Positions 15,689 to 25,003 of a DNA stretch of 64,000 nt are shown here, one piece after another. The notes under the pieces were generated by a model. It ran no database searches. It worked only from the letters and a program-made list of their open reading frames with translations, and was not told where the DNA came from. Position numbers and translations under genes: made by a program. Numbering within the stretch: the stretch's first letter is position 1; each line of letters opens with the position of its first letter. The DNA comes from Schlegelella_A sp036263655 (GTDB lineage: Bacteria > Pseudomonadota > Gammaproteobacteria > Burkholderiales > Burkholderiaceae_C), in assembly GCA_036263655.1 (NCBI GenBank), contig DATAGP010000001.1, positions 1-64,000 of the forward strand. Direction: 5' to 3'.

Positions 15689-17335
15689 ATGACCGAGGCG
15701 GCGCCGATCCTCGAGGTCAGCCGGCTGACCATCGGCCTGCCGCGCGGCGGCGAGCGCGAGACGGCGGTGCGCGAGGTCTCGTTCGACGTCGGCCCGGGCG
15801 AGATCGTCTGCCTGGTCGGCGAGTCGGGCTCCGGCAAGTCGGTGATCGCGCAGAGCGTGATGGGCCTCCTGCCGAAGTCGCTGCCGGTCCTCGGCGGCAG
15901 CATCCGGCTGCAGGGCGAGGAGCTGACGAGCGCCACGCCGGCACGCCTTCGCGCCCTGCGCGCAACCCGGATGTCGATGATCTTCCAGGAGCCCATGACG
16001 GCGCTCAACCCGGTCATGACGTGCGGCGAGCAGATCGAGGAGGTGCTGCGCGAGCACACGCCGCTGTCCGCCGCCGAGCGGCGCGCCAAGGTGCTGGCAA
16101 TCGTCCGCGAGGTGCTGCTCCCGGAGCCGGAGCGCATGGTCGCGAGCTATCCGCACCAGCTGTCCGGCGGCCAGCGGCAGCGCATCGTCATCGCCATGGC
16201 GCTCGTCCTCGACCCGGCGCTGCTGATCGCCGACGAGCCGACGACGGCGCTCGACGTGACGACGCAGGCGCAGATCCTGAAGCTGGTGCTTGAGCTGCAG
16301 AAGCGGCACGGCGCCGGGGTGCTGTTCATCACCCACGACTTCGGCGTCGTCGCCGAGATGGCGCACCGGGTGGCGGTGCTGCGGCTGGGCACCCTGGTCG
16401 AGCTGGGCAGCAAGCACGAGGTGCTGCAGCGGCCGCGCCACGACTACACGCGGATGCTGATCGGCGCCGTGCCGACGCTGACGCTGAAGGCGCGCCCGAG
16501 CGATCCCCAGGCGCCGTTCGTGCTGCGCGTGCGCGGCCTGGCCAAGACCTACCGCGACAGGAGCTGGTTCGGCCGGCGCCGCACGGTGCAGGCGGCGAGC
16601 GACGTGGATCTCGAGATCCGGCGCGGCCAGACGCTCGGCATCGTCGGGGAATCGGGCTCGGGCAAGTCGACGGTCGCGCGCTGCATCGTCCGCCTGATCG
16701 ACCCGAGCGGCGGCTCGGTGCTGCTCGGCAGCGGTGCCGGCGAGGACATCGCGACCATGAGCGGGCGGGCGCTGCGGCCGCTGCGCCGGCGGGTGCAGAT
16801 CGTCTTCCAGGACCCGTACCGCTCGCTCAATCCACGCCGCACGGTCGCGGAGGCGCTGATGGAGGGCCCGGTGAACTACGGGCTGTCGCGCGCCGAGGCG
16901 CTGCTGCGCGCCCGCCAGCTGCTCGACATGGTGCGCATCGACGCCGGCGCGCTCGAGCGCTACCCGCACCAGTTCTCGGGCGGGCAGCGGCAGCGGATCT
17001 GCATCGCCCGCGCCCTGATGATGGAGCCCGAGCTGCTGGTCGCCGACGAGGCTGTCTCCGCCCTCGACGTGTCCGTGCAGGCGCAGGTGCTGCGCCTGTT
17101 CGAGGAGATCCGGGCGCGGCTGAACCTGGCCATGCTCTTCATCACCCACGACCTGCGCGTCGCCTCGCAGGTGTGCGACCAGCTGGCCGTGATGTCGCAG
17201 GGCCGGATCGTCGAGTACGGTCCGGCGCAGCGCGTCTTCGGCGCGCCCGAGCACGCCTACACCCGCGCCCTGTTCGCCGCCGCACCGGGGCGCGACTTCG
17301 CGTTCGGTGCCGCCGCCGCATGCCCCGCTTCCTGA
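15689..17335 (+). CDS. dppDF: Fused double ATP-binding protein of the peptide ABC transporter (DppD-DppF type)
   Basis: A 548-residue protein with two complete nucleotide-binding domains. The first has Walker A GESGSGKSV near residue 45 and signature LSGGQRQRI near residue 155; the second has GESGSGKST near residue 320 and FSGGQRQRI near residue 430. Both Walker B motifs (DEPTTALDV, DEAVSALDV) are intact, so both sites should hydrolyse ATP. In classical systems these are separate DppD and DppF chains. It follows dppC by 58 bases and ends 17 bases before the first MlrC gene, so transport and hydrolysis are probably co-expressed. Confidence 0.93.
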   Translation: MTEAAPILEVSRLTIGLPRGGERETAVREVSFDVGPGEIVCLVGESGSGKSVIAQSVMGLLPKSLPVLGGSIRLQGEELTSATPARLRALRATRMSMIFQEPMTALNPVMTCGEQIEEVLREHTPLSAAERRAKVLAIVREVLLPEPERMVASYPHQLSGGQRQRIVIAMALVLDPALLIADEPTTALDVTTQAQILKLVLELQKRHGAGVLFITHDFGVVAEMAHRVAVLRLGTLVELGSKHEVLQRPRHDYTRMLIGAVPTLTLKARPSDPQAPFVLRVRGLAKTYRDRSWFGRRRTVQAASDVDLEIRRGQTLGIVGESGSGKSTVARCIVRLIDPSGGSVLLGSGAGEDIATMSGRALRPLRRRVQIVFQDPYRSLNPRRTVAEALMEGPVNYGLSRAEALLRARQLLDMVRIDAGALERYPHQFSGGQRQRICIARALMMEPELLVADEAVSALDVSVQAQVLRLFEEIRARLNLAMLFITHDLRVASQVCDQLAVMSQGRIVEYGPAQRVFGAPEHAYTRALFAAAPGRDFAFGAAAACPAS

Positions 17336-17352
17336 GCTCGATCCGCCATCCC

Positions 17353-18855
17353 ATGACCCGTGTCCTGATCGCCGGCTACCAGCACGAGACCAACACCTTC
17401 GCGCCGAGCCTGGCCGACTGGGCGGCGTTCAACCGTGGCGACTCGTTCCCCGCCTTCGTCCGCGGCCCGGCGATGCCCGCTGCTCTCGGCGGCATCAACA
17501 TCCCGGTCGCCGGCTTCATCGACGCCGCGCGGGTGCACGGCTGGACGCTGGTCCCCTCGTGCTGGGCCGGCGCGATCCCGTCCTCGTACGTCACGCGCGA
17601 CGCCTTCGAGCGGATCGCCGGCGCGATCTGCGACGACGCCATCGCCGCCCGCGACCAAGGCGGCCTCGATGCGATCTACCTCGACCTGCACGGCGCCGGC
17701 GTGGCCGAGCACGCCGACGACAGCGAGGGCGAGCTGCTGGCGCGGCTGCGCCGGATCGTCGGGCCGTCGCTGCCGATCGTCGCCAGCCTGGACCTGCACG
17801 CCAACGTCACCCGGCGCATGCTGCGCGAGGCCGACGCCCTGGTCGCCTACCGCACCTATCCCCACGTCGACATGGCCGCGACCGGCGAACGAGCCGCGAC
17901 GCTGCTGGCGCGCCGGCTCGCCGCGGGTGCCCGCGAGCCGATGGGCGCGCATCGCCTGCCGTTCCTGATCGCGCTGAACGCGCAGAGCACCTGGCTCGAG
18001 CCGGCCAAGGGGCTCTACGAGGAGCTGGAGTCGCTCGACCGGGAGCTCGGCACCGTATCGAGCTTCTGCATGGGCTTTCCGGCCGCCGACTTCGACGAGT
18101 GCGCGCCGATGCTGTGGAGCCACGGGCCGGGCGCCGAGCAGGCGGCGAGCCGGCTGAACGCCCGCGCCGCCGAGCCGGCGCTCTGGCGGCTCGAGGTCTT
18201 GCCGGCGCGCGAGGCGGTGGTGCGGGCGCTGGCGCTGGCGGAGCGCGAGACCCGGCCGGTGGTCGTCGCCGACACGCAGGACAACCCCGGCGCCGGCGGC
18301 GACAGCAACACCACGGGCATGCTGCATGCGCTGCTGGCCCAGGGTGCGGGCAAGCGCTTTCCGGGCCAGGTGGCGCTCGGCCTGCTCTTCGACCCGGCCG
18401 CCGCCAAGGCGGCGCTCGAGGCCGGCGCCGGCGCCGAGCTCGACCTCGCCCTCGGCGCCGCGGTGCCGACCTTCACCGGCGAGCCGAGCGACGCGCCGGT
18501 GCGCGGCCGCTTCAAGGTGCTCGCCGTCGCCGACGGCATGTGCACGCTGACCGGGCCGATGATGCGCGGCCTCACCGTGCGCCTCGGTCCGAGCGCCTGC
18601 CTCGAGATCGACGGCGTCCGGATCGCCATCGTCTCCGGCAAGAAGCAGCTGCTCGACCGCGAGCTGCTACGCATGGTCGGCATCCACGCCGAGCAGATGC
18701 GGATCGTCGTCGTCAAGAGTTCCAACCACTTCCGCGCCGACTTCCAGCCGATCGCCTGCGAGGTGCTGATCGCCAAGGCGGCCGGGCCGATGGCCGCCGA
18801 CCCGGCCGAGCTGCCGTGGAAGAAGCTGCCGGCGTCGATCCGGCGCCGGCCGTAG
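17353..18855 (+). CDS. M81 family metallopeptidase (MlrC-like), copy 1
   Basis: A 500-residue protein of the MlrC/M81 family, named for the enzyme that cleaves linearised microcystin fragments. The N-terminal metal-binding block GYQHETNTFAP and the internal DLHGAG and DLHAN motifs carry the usual zinc-ligand His and Asp residues. The C-terminal half contains DTQDNPGAGGDSNTTGM, the second conserved family block. It is cytoplasmic (no signal peptide). Placed directly after the peptide ABC transporter, it probably hydrolyses what that transporter imports. Most M81 members have no known natural substrate, so a microcystin role should not be assumed. Confidence 0.88.
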   Translation: MTRVLIAGYQHETNTFAPSLADWAAFNRGDSFPAFVRGPAMPAALGGINIPVAGFIDAARVHGWTLVPSCWAGAIPSSYVTRDAFERIAGAICDDAIAARDQGGLDAIYLDLHGAGVAEHADDSEGELLARLRRIVGPSLPIVASLDLHANVTRRMLREADALVAYRTYPHVDMAATGERAATLLARRLAAGAREPMGAHRLPFLIALNAQSTWLEPAKGLYEELESLDRELGTVSSFCMGFPAADFDECAPMLWSHGPGAEQAASRLNARAAEPALWRLEVLPAREAVVRALALAERETRPVVVADTQDNPGAGGDSNTTGMLHALLAQGAGKRFPGQVALGLLFDPAAAKAALEAGAGAELDLALGAAVPTFTGEPSDAPVRGRFKVLAVADGMCTLTGPMMRGLTVRLGPSACLEIDGVRIAIVSGKKQLLDRELLRMVGIHAEQMRIVVVKSSNHFRADFQPIACEVLIAKAAGPMAADPAELPWKKLPASIRRRP

Positions 18856-18874
18856 CCGGCCAGAGCTTGGGCGC

Positions 18875-20365
18875 CTACAGGGGGTCGAGCGGGTAGATCG
18901 GCCGGCGGACCTTCCGGAACTTCAGGGCCGCGTAGTCCGAGGTGCACACGCCGGTGCCGGCGCACTCCACCACCGCGTGCGCGAGCGAGCGCAGTCCGGC
19001 GCGCCAGTGGATGCGGCTCTTCAGCATGACGAAGCGCTGGATCTCGGGCGCGATGCCGACGGCGGTGAAGGCCGCGAGGTCGTGCGGCTCGACATGGTTG
19101 GAGATCACGACGATCTGCACGGCGCCGGTGTCGAGGACGGCGCTCGGGCCCATGTCGTTCAGCTCGCCGGCGGCCATCGGGCCGCGGTTGCGGAAGCGCC
19201 CGTCGCAGATCAGGCGAACCCGCCCGCTCACCTCGCGCGGCCGGCCCTCGAAGCCGATTGCGGGCATGTCGAGCTTGCCGCCGAGCGACAGACGAACCTG
19301 CGCGCCGACCCCCGCCTCGATCATGCGCTGCACCGCCTCGGGATCGAAGATCGCGAACGCGGCGACGCCCTCCAAACCGGCATCGAGGATCGCGCCCAGC
19401 ACGGTCATCGTGTCCATCGTTCCGCCGGAGGCGCAGTTGTCGCTGTGGTCGAGGATCACCACCGGGCCGCTGCCGGGCGGCTTGGCGTCGGCGAGGGCCC
19501 GTGCGCGCGCCATCGATTCCGCCAGCGGCTCGATCTCGTAGACGAAGGCGGCGCGCGCGGCCCAGGCCTGGTCGAGCAGCTCGTCGCACCAGCGCCGCGC
19601 CAGGGCCGGATCGCCGTCCGTGACGACCACCGCCGAGAGCCCGGCGTATTCGATGTCCGCATTGGGAAAGCCGACGAAGACGCTGGCGCTCAGCGCACCC
19701 TCGGCCTCCATCTCGCGGCAGCGCGCCTGCAGCTCGCGGTTGGGCGAGTCGTCGCTGCCCTGGCGCATCACGTGCGGCAGCATCGGCCGGCGCCCCCACG
19801 CCATCGCCGGGCGCGCCCGGCCGGCAAGCAAGGCAAGGAGGGCGCGGCCGGCGCGCAGCCCGGTCTCGTGCATGTCGACGTGCGGATAGGTCTGGTAGCC
19901 GGCGATCACCGTCGCGTCGCGCGCGCAGCCGTCGTAGAGGTTGGTGTGCATGTCGAGCGCCAGGGCGATCGGCACGTCGGCGGCGATGGCGCGGATGCGG
20001 CGCAGCAGCTCGCCTTCGCCGTCCTCGTGCGACTCGGTGACCATGGCGCCGTGCAGGTCGAGCAGGATGCCGTCGCAGCCGGCGGCGACCGCCGCGCAGA
20101 TCCTGCCGGCGATGTGCTCGAAGGCGGCGTCCTCGACGGGACCGCTCGGCCAGGCGCTGGCGGCGATCGGGATCACGACCTCGGCGCCGGCCGCGTCGGC
20201 CAGCTCGATGAACGCGGCGATCGCCGAGCCCGTGCCGCGATACGCGGCTCGCGCGGCGTCGCCTTCGAGCGGCTCGCCGCCGCCGACGGCGAAGCGCGCG
20301 AGCGGCGTCGGCACCGGCGAGTAGGTGTTGGTCTCGTGCTTCATCTGGGCGATGACGAGCTTCAT
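18875..20365 (-). CDS. M81 family metallopeptidase (MlrC-like), copy 2
   Basis: A 496-residue paralogue of the preceding gene on the opposite strand, converging with it across a 19-bp gap. The blocks QMKHETNTYSP, DLHGAMVTES and DMHTNLYDG match the metal-binding pattern of copy 1, and DHSDNCASGGTMDTMT corresponds to the second conserved block. Much of the surrounding sequence has diverged, so this is not a recent duplication. It is divergent from the amidohydrolase gene, with 63 bp between their starts. Longer in-frame extension upstream overlaps that gene and was rejected. A different peptide or amide specificity from copy 1 is likely. Confidence 0.88.
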   Translation of the reverse strand: MKLVIAQMKHETNTYSPVPTPLARFAVGGGEPLEGDAARAAYRGTGSAIAAFIELADAAGAEVVIPIAASAWPSGPVEDAAFEHIAGRICAAVAAGCDGILLDLHGAMVTESHEDGEGELLRRIRAIAADVPIALALDMHTNLYDGCARDATVIAGYQTYPHVDMHETGLRAGRALLALLAGRARPAMAWGRRPMLPHVMRQGSDDSPNRELQARCREMEAEGALSASVFVGFPNADIEYAGLSAVVVTDGDPALARRWCDELLDQAWAARAAFVYEIEPLAESMARARALADAKPPGSGPVVILDHSDNCASGGTMDTMTVLGAILDAGLEGVAAFAIFDPEAVQRMIEAGVGAQVRLSLGGKLDMPAIGFEGRPREVSGRVRLICDGRFRNRGPMAAGELNDMGPSAVLDTGAVQIVVISNHVEPHDLAAFTAVGIAPEIQRFVMLKSRIHWRAGLRSLAHAVVECAGTGVCTSDYAALKFRKVRRPIYPLDPL

Positions 20366-20428
20366 GGACAGTTCCCCTGCGGCAAGTGGCGGCATGCCAT
20401 GGTAGGCGCACCCTGCTACGCTTTGGCG

Positions 20429-21292
20429 ATGAACACCGCCGACCTCGTCGCCATCGACACGCACACCCACCTCGAGGTGTCGTGCCGCAACCCGTTCGAC
20501 AGCTACGGCGAGGAGTTCGACCGCGCCGCCGACAAGTACTTCCGCTCCTCGCGCCGGCCGACGATGGACGAGACCATCGCCTTCTACCGCGAGAAGAAGA
20601 TCGGCTTCGTCAACTTCACGGTCGACGCCGAGTCGTTCGTCGGCCGCCGCCGGATCCCGAACGAGGAGATCGCGGAGGCGGCGCAGGCGAATGCCGACAT
20701 CATGATCGCCTTCGCCTCGATCGACCCGCACAAGGGAAAGATGGGGGCGCGCGAGGCCAGGAAGCTGATCGAGGAGTACGGCGTCAAGGGCTTCAAGTTC
20801 CACCCGACGATGCAGGGCTTCGAGCCGTCGGACCGGATGGCCTGGCCGATCTACGAGGTGATCGCCGAGCACAAGCTGCCCGCGATCTTCCACAGCGGCC
20901 ATTCCGGCATGGGCTCGGGCATGCGATGCGGCGGCGGGCTGCGCCTGCAGAACTCGAACCCGATGCTGCTCGAGGACGTCGCGATGGCCTTCCCCGACAT
21001 CGACTTCGTCATCGCCCATCCCTCGTGGCCCTGGCAGGACGAGGCGATCTCGCTGGCGATGCACAAGCCGAACGTCTGGATCGACCTCTCGGGCTGGAGC
21101 CCGAAGTACTTCCCGCCTCAGCTCGTGCAGTACGCCAATACCCTGCTGCGCGAGCGCGTCCTCTTCGGCAGCGACTTCCCGCTGATCACGCCGGACCGCT
21201 GGCTCAAGGACTTCGCCGAGGCCGGCTTCAAGGACGAGGTCCGGCCGCTGATCCTCAAGGAGAACGCGAAGCGCCTGCTCCGCCTGGCTTGA
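20429..21292 (+). CDS. Amidohydrolase (TIM-barrel metal-dependent hydrolase, amidohydrolase 2 family)
   Basis: A 287-residue amidohydrolase. Metal-binding motif DTHTHLE is near residue 12, FHPTMQGFEPSD mid-protein, HSGHSG near residue 155, HPSWPWQDE near residue 197 and GSDFPLITPDRW near the C-terminus. This group includes decarboxylases of aromatic acids as well as hydrolases. The ATG at 20429 fits the family start. Its 3' end overlaps the convergent BON-protein gene by 38 bases. It is divergent from MlrC copy 2, so they may share regulation. Confidence 0.88.
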   Translation: MNTADLVAIDTHTHLEVSCRNPFDSYGEEFDRAADKYFRSSRRPTMDETIAFYREKKIGFVNFTVDAESFVGRRRIPNEEIAEAAQANADIMIAFASIDPHKGKMGAREARKLIEEYGVKGFKFHPTMQGFEPSDRMAWPIYEVIAEHKLPAIFHSGHSGMGSGMRCGGGLRLQNSNPMLLEDVAMAFPDIDFVIAHPSWPWQDEAISLAMHKPNVWIDLSGWSPKYFPPQLVQYANTLLRERVLFGSDFPLITPDRWLKDFAEAGFKDEVRPLILKENAKRLLRLA

Positions 21293-21968
21293 CCGCCAGC
21301 CGGTTCTCGACCGACTTCACGCCATCGGTCCCGCGCGCGATCGCCTGGGCCCGCGCCACGTTCGCGGCGCTGTCGAGGGTGCCGCTGAGGGTGACGACGC
21401 CGTCCCGGGAGTCGACATCGATCTGCAGCCCCTTGACGTCGGGGTCGGCGAGCAGCGCCGCCTTGACCTTGGCGGTGAGGGCGCCGTTGGCGATGGCCTC
21501 GCCGGCACGGGCAGCGACCTCGCTCGCGCCCTGCGTGACGGCAGTGGTGACGCCGCCCGGCTCCGACGCCGACGGAGCCGAGGCGTCGACCCTGAGCTGG
21601 CTGTCCACCGACTTCACGCCGTCGATGCCCTTGGTGATGCTCAGCGCCCGGTCGATGCCGGCCTGCGTCGGCTGCGTTCCGCTCAGCTTCACCGCGCCGT
21701 CGCGGCTGTCGACGTCGATGCGCATCGCCTCGACCTCGCCGTCGGCGATGAGGGCGGCCTTCACCTTGGCCGTCATCGCGGTGTCTGCCAGCACGTCACC
21801 GGCCCGGGCCATGCCTTCGGCGGCGCTGGCGCTGGGACCGACTCTCGTGGTGGTCGAGGTGCCGGTCGGCGTCTGAGTCGTGACGGTGGTCTTCTCGCAG
21901 GCGGAGAGCGCGGCGGCAAGCGCGACGGTGCCGAGCAGGCAGAGACGGCGAAGCGGTGACGGACGCAT
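21255..21968 (-). CDS. Lipoprotein with two BON domains (OsmY-like)
   Basis: A 237-residue envelope protein. The signal sequence ends in LSAC, a lipobox, so it should be lipid-anchored. Two BON domains follow (about residues 65-130 and 160-230), each with the pattern LTAKVKAALLADPDVKGLQI, then VDSRDGVVTLSGTL and VKSVENRL. BON proteins bind phospholipid surfaces and protect the envelope during osmotic stress. The linker is rich in Ala, Thr and Ser. It is convergent with the amidohydrolase gene and overlaps its end. Confidence 0.9.
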   Translation of the reverse strand: MRPSPLRRLCLLGTVALAAALSACEKTTVTTQTPTGTSTTTRVGPSASAAEGMARAGDVLADTAMTAKVKAALIADGEVEAMRIDVDSRDGAVKLSGTQPTQAGIDRALSITKGIDGVKSVDSQLRVDASAPSASEPGGVTTAVTQGASEVAARAGEAIANGALTAKVKAALLADPDVKGLQIDVDSRDGVVTLSGTLDSAANVARAQAIARGTDGVKSVENRLAVKPGGAGASRSP

Positions 21969-22135
21969 GGGGCGACTTCTCCTGAAGGCTGGGCATCCCT
22001 GCCGCGCCGGACGCGGGGCAAGCACTGCGCCCGATCGTCGCCCAAATCCAAAGCCGCTGCTGCTTGCGCGGGCAGGGTGGCAGGCCAACGACGCGCGTCC
22101 GCACGTCTCCCCGGGGAAGCGCGCCTGGCACGTCA

Positions 22136-23671
22136 TCAGGACGCGGCGAGCACCTCGGCCCAGGCGCGCTGCCGCAGCTCGGGGCTGACCCGGTAGCGCT
22201 CGCCGCGGTAGTGCGCGTCGAGCCGGTCGAGCATCGACACGACGGCGCCGGCACTCCAGCGCTCGAGGAACTCGAAGGGCCCGGCCGGGTAGTTGACGCC
22301 GAGCTTCATCGCCAGGTCGGCGCCCTCGGGCGTGCACACGCCCTGCACGACGGCGTCGCAGGCCTCGTTGATCAGCATGGCAATGGTGCGGGCGACGACC
22401 AGGCCCGGCACGTCGCTCACCAGGGCGGGCGTCCAGCCGGCGATGCGCAGCCAGAGCTGCGCCTGCTCGCGCCAGGCGTCGGACGTGCTCGCACCGACGC
22501 TGCAGGCGAGCGCGGTGCCCGGAGCGCCGCCGCCGGCAGCGACCGGCAGGTCGAACAGGGCGACGTCGCGCAGCGCCTCCTCGGCGGCGACCTGGGCCGC
22601 GGCCCGGCCGTCGCCGAGGCGCAGCACGCCGGCGTCGGTCTGCAGCCCGCTCCAGCGGCTCGCCGCGTCGGCTTCATAACGCACGCCGGCCGCGTCGAGG
22701 CGGGCCGCCCAGCGGTCGATCGCCACCCCGGATCCGTGCAGGGCCACGATGGCGCCGGGCGGCACCTCCGGCGTTTCGAAGGCGCCCGCCGCCGCCGGCG
22801 CCGGCGCCGGATGGGCGTAGAAGCCGCGTCCCGACTTGCGCCCGAGCAGGCCGCCATCGACGAGCTCGCGCTGGACCAGCGACGGCGCGTAGCGCTTGTC
22901 GCCGAAGTTGGCCTGGAACACCGACTCGGTCACCGCGAAGTTGGTGTCGTGGCCGATCAGGTCCATCAGCTCGCACGGGCCCATGCGAAAGCCGGCGCCG
23001 CGCAGGCAGGCATCGATCACCGCCGGCTGGGCGGCACGCTCGTGGAGCAGGGCCAGCGCCTCGGCGTAGTAGGGGCGGGCGATGCGGTTGACGATGAAGC
23101 CGGGCGTCGAGCGCGCGTGCACCGGCGTCTTGCCCCAGCGCCTGGCGAGCTCGAAGACCGCCGTCCCGATGCCTGTATCGGTCTGCAGCCCGGAGACGAC
23201 CTCGACCAGCTTCATCAGCGGCACCGGGTTGAAGAAGTGCATGCCGACGAAGTGGCCGGGCCGCGCGAGTCCGGCGGCCAGGGCGGTGATGGAGATCGAC
23301 GAGGTGTTGGAGGCCAGGATGCAGGCCTCGCCGACGATCGCCTCCACGTCGCGGAACAGGCCCTTCTTCGCCTCCTCGTTCTCGACGATGGCCTCGATCA
23401 CCAGGGCCGAACCGGCCGCCTCGTGGAGGCTCGCCGCGGCGATGACGCGGGCTGCGGCCGCGCTCGCCTCGGCCGGGTCGAGCTTGCCCTTGGCGGCCAG
23501 GGCGTCGAGCGTCGCCGCCAGCTTGCCGACCGCGGTGGCGGCCGCGCCCTCGCGGGCGTCGAAGAGCCGGACCGGGTGGCCCGCCTGGGCGGCGACCTGG
23601 GCGATGCCGGCGCCCATGATGCCGGCGCCGACGACGAAGACCTGGCCGTCGCGGCCGATGTCGGGAGTCAT
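22136..23671 (-). CDS. paaH: 3-hydroxyacyl-CoA dehydrogenase (PaaH/PaaC family)
   Basis: A 511-residue NAD-dependent 3-hydroxyacyl-CoA dehydrogenase. The N-terminal Rossmann motif GAGIMGAGIAQVAAQAGH is intact, and the C-terminal domain contains HFFNPVPLMKLVEVV (active-site His) and NRIARPYYAEAL. A second, degenerate copy of the C-terminal domain fills the last 200 residues, which gives the length typical of PaaH rather than the 280-residue short form. It oxidises 3-hydroxyacyl-CoA in beta-oxidation-like steps. It lies 54 bp beyond the TRAP transporter genes on the same strand and may belong to that operon, completing an oxidation-hydration-oxidation series with the acyl-CoA dehydrogenase and MaoC protein. 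Confidence 0.9.
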   Translation of the reverse strand: MTPDIGRDGQVFVVGAGIMGAGIAQVAAQAGHPVRLFDAREGAAATAVGKLAATLDALAAKGKLDPAEASAAAARVIAAASLHEAAGSALVIEAIVENEEAKKGLFRDVEAIVGEACILASNTSSISITALAAGLARPGHFVGMHFFNPVPLMKLVEVVSGLQTDTGIGTAVFELARRWGKTPVHARSTPGFIVNRIARPYYAEALALLHERAAQPAVIDACLRGAGFRMGPCELMDLIGHDTNFAVTESVFQANFGDKRYAPSLVQRELVDGGLLGRKSGRGFYAHPAPAPAAAGAFETPEVPPGAIVALHGSGVAIDRWAARLDAAGVRYEADAASRWSGLQTDAGVLRLGDGRAAAQVAAEEALRDVALFDLPVAAGGGAPGTALACSVGASTSDAWREQAQLWLRIAGWTPALVSDVPGLVVARTIAMLINEACDAVVQGVCTPEGADLAMKLGVNYPAGPFEFLERWSAGAVVSMLDRLDAHYRGERYRVSPELRQRAWAEVLAAS

Positions 23672-23725
23672 TGCCTCAGTGTGCTGCAGAACTCGGATTC
23701 GGGAGAAGGCCCGGCCTTCTCGAGC

Positions 23726-25003
23726 CTAGAACATGAGCCCCGGTAGCCAGAGGCTCAGAGTCGGCACATAGGTGACCACCATCAGGAATCCGAGCAGGAC
23801 GAGCGACCACGGCAGCGCGGCACGCACGACCTGCATGATCGACATGCCCGTGATGCCCGAGGTGACGAAGAGGTTGAGGCCCACGGGCGGCGTGACCATC
23901 CCGATCTCCAGGTTGACGACCATGATGATCCCGAGGTGCACGGGGTCGATGCCGAGCCGGCCGGCGATGGGGAACAGGATCGGCGCCATGATGAGGATGA
24001 TCCCGGTCGGCTCCATGAACATGCCGGCGACGAGCAGCAGCAGGTTCACGATCATCAGGAACTGCCACGGCTGCATGCCCCAGGCGATGATCGTCTCGGC
24101 GATCGCCTGCGGGATCCGCTCGGTCGTGAGCACGTGCGCGAAGAGCAGCGCGTTGGCGATGATGAACATCAGCATCACCGTCACCTTTCCGGCGTCGACG
24201 AGCACGCGCGGCACCTCCTTGAGGCCGAGATCGCGGTAGACGAACACCGCGATCAGGAAGGCGTAGAGCGCCGACACGGCCGCGGCCTCGGTCGGCGTGA
24301 AGATGCCGCCGTAGATGCCGCCGAGGATGATGACGATCAGCATCAGCCCCCAGACCGAGTCGCGGCCGGCCTCGAGCACGTGGCGCAGCGAGGCCCGCGG
24401 CTGCTTCGGCAGGTCGAGCATGCGGGCTCGCACGTAGATCGCGAGCATCAGCAGCAGGCCGAGCACGATGCCCGGGACCACGCCGGCCATGAACAGCTTG
24501 CCGACCGAGGTCTCGGTGGCGGCGCCGTAGACCACCATCACGATCGACGGCGGAATCAGGATGCCGAGCGTGCCGGCGTTGCAGATCACGCCGGCGGCGA
24601 AGTTCTGCGAGTAGCCGGCCTTGACCATGCCGGCGATGACGATCGAGCCCACCGCGACGACGGTTGCCGGCGACGATCCCGAGACCGCGGCGAACAGCAT
24701 GCAGGCCAGCACCGAGGCCATCGCCAGGCCGCCGCGCAGGTGGCCGATGCAGGCGTTGGCGAAGCGGATCATCCGCTTGGCGACGCCCCCGGTGGTCATA
24801 AAGGTGCCGCCGAGGATGAAGAAGGGGATCGCCAGCAGCGTGAACGCCTCGGACGTCTCGTAGAGCTTGAGCGAGAGCGACGCCAGCGAGTCCTGCGCGA
24901 AGAGCAGGATCGTGAGCAGCGACGACAGGCCGAGCGCGACGGCGATCGGCATGCCGATCGCCATGAAGACGAAGAGCAGCGCGAAGAGAACGCCCGTCGT
25001 CAC
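23726..25003 (-). CDS. dctM: TRAP transporter large permease (DctM)
   Basis: A 425-residue membrane protein with about twelve hydrophobic segments, the channel subunit of a TRAP transporter. Family blocks AIPFFILGGTFMTTGGVAKRMIRF and GILIPPSIVMVVYG are clear. Its start overlaps the dctQ stop by four bases (ATGA at 25000-25003). It uses the ion gradient to import an organic acid delivered by DctP. Confidence 0.95.
   Translation of the reverse strand: MTTGVLFALLFVFMAIGMPIAVALGLSSLLTILLFAQDSLASLSLKLYETSEAFTLLAIPFFILGGTFMTTGGVAKRMIRFANACIGHLRGGLAMASVLACMLFAAVSGSSPATVVAVGSIVIAGMVKAGYSQNFAAGVICNAGTLGILIPPSIVMVVYGAATETSVGKLFMAGVVPGIVLGLLLMLAIYVRARMLDLPKQPRASLRHVLEAGRDSVWGLMLIVIILGGIYGGIFTPTEAAAVSALYAFLIAVFVYRDLGLKEVPRVLVDAGKVTVMLMFIIANALLFAHVLTTERIPQAIAETIIAWGMQPWQFLMIVNLLLLVAGMFMEPTGIILIMAPILFPIAGRLGIDPVHLGIIMVVNLEIGMVTPPVGLNLFVTSGITGMSIMQVVRAALPWSLVLLGFLMVVTYVPTLSLWLPGLMF

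Noticed and set aside
18977..20428. Upstream in-frame extension of the amidohydrolase
   Set aside because: Antisense to MlrC copy 2, which has all family motifs; the amidohydrolase domain begins right after the ATG at 20429.
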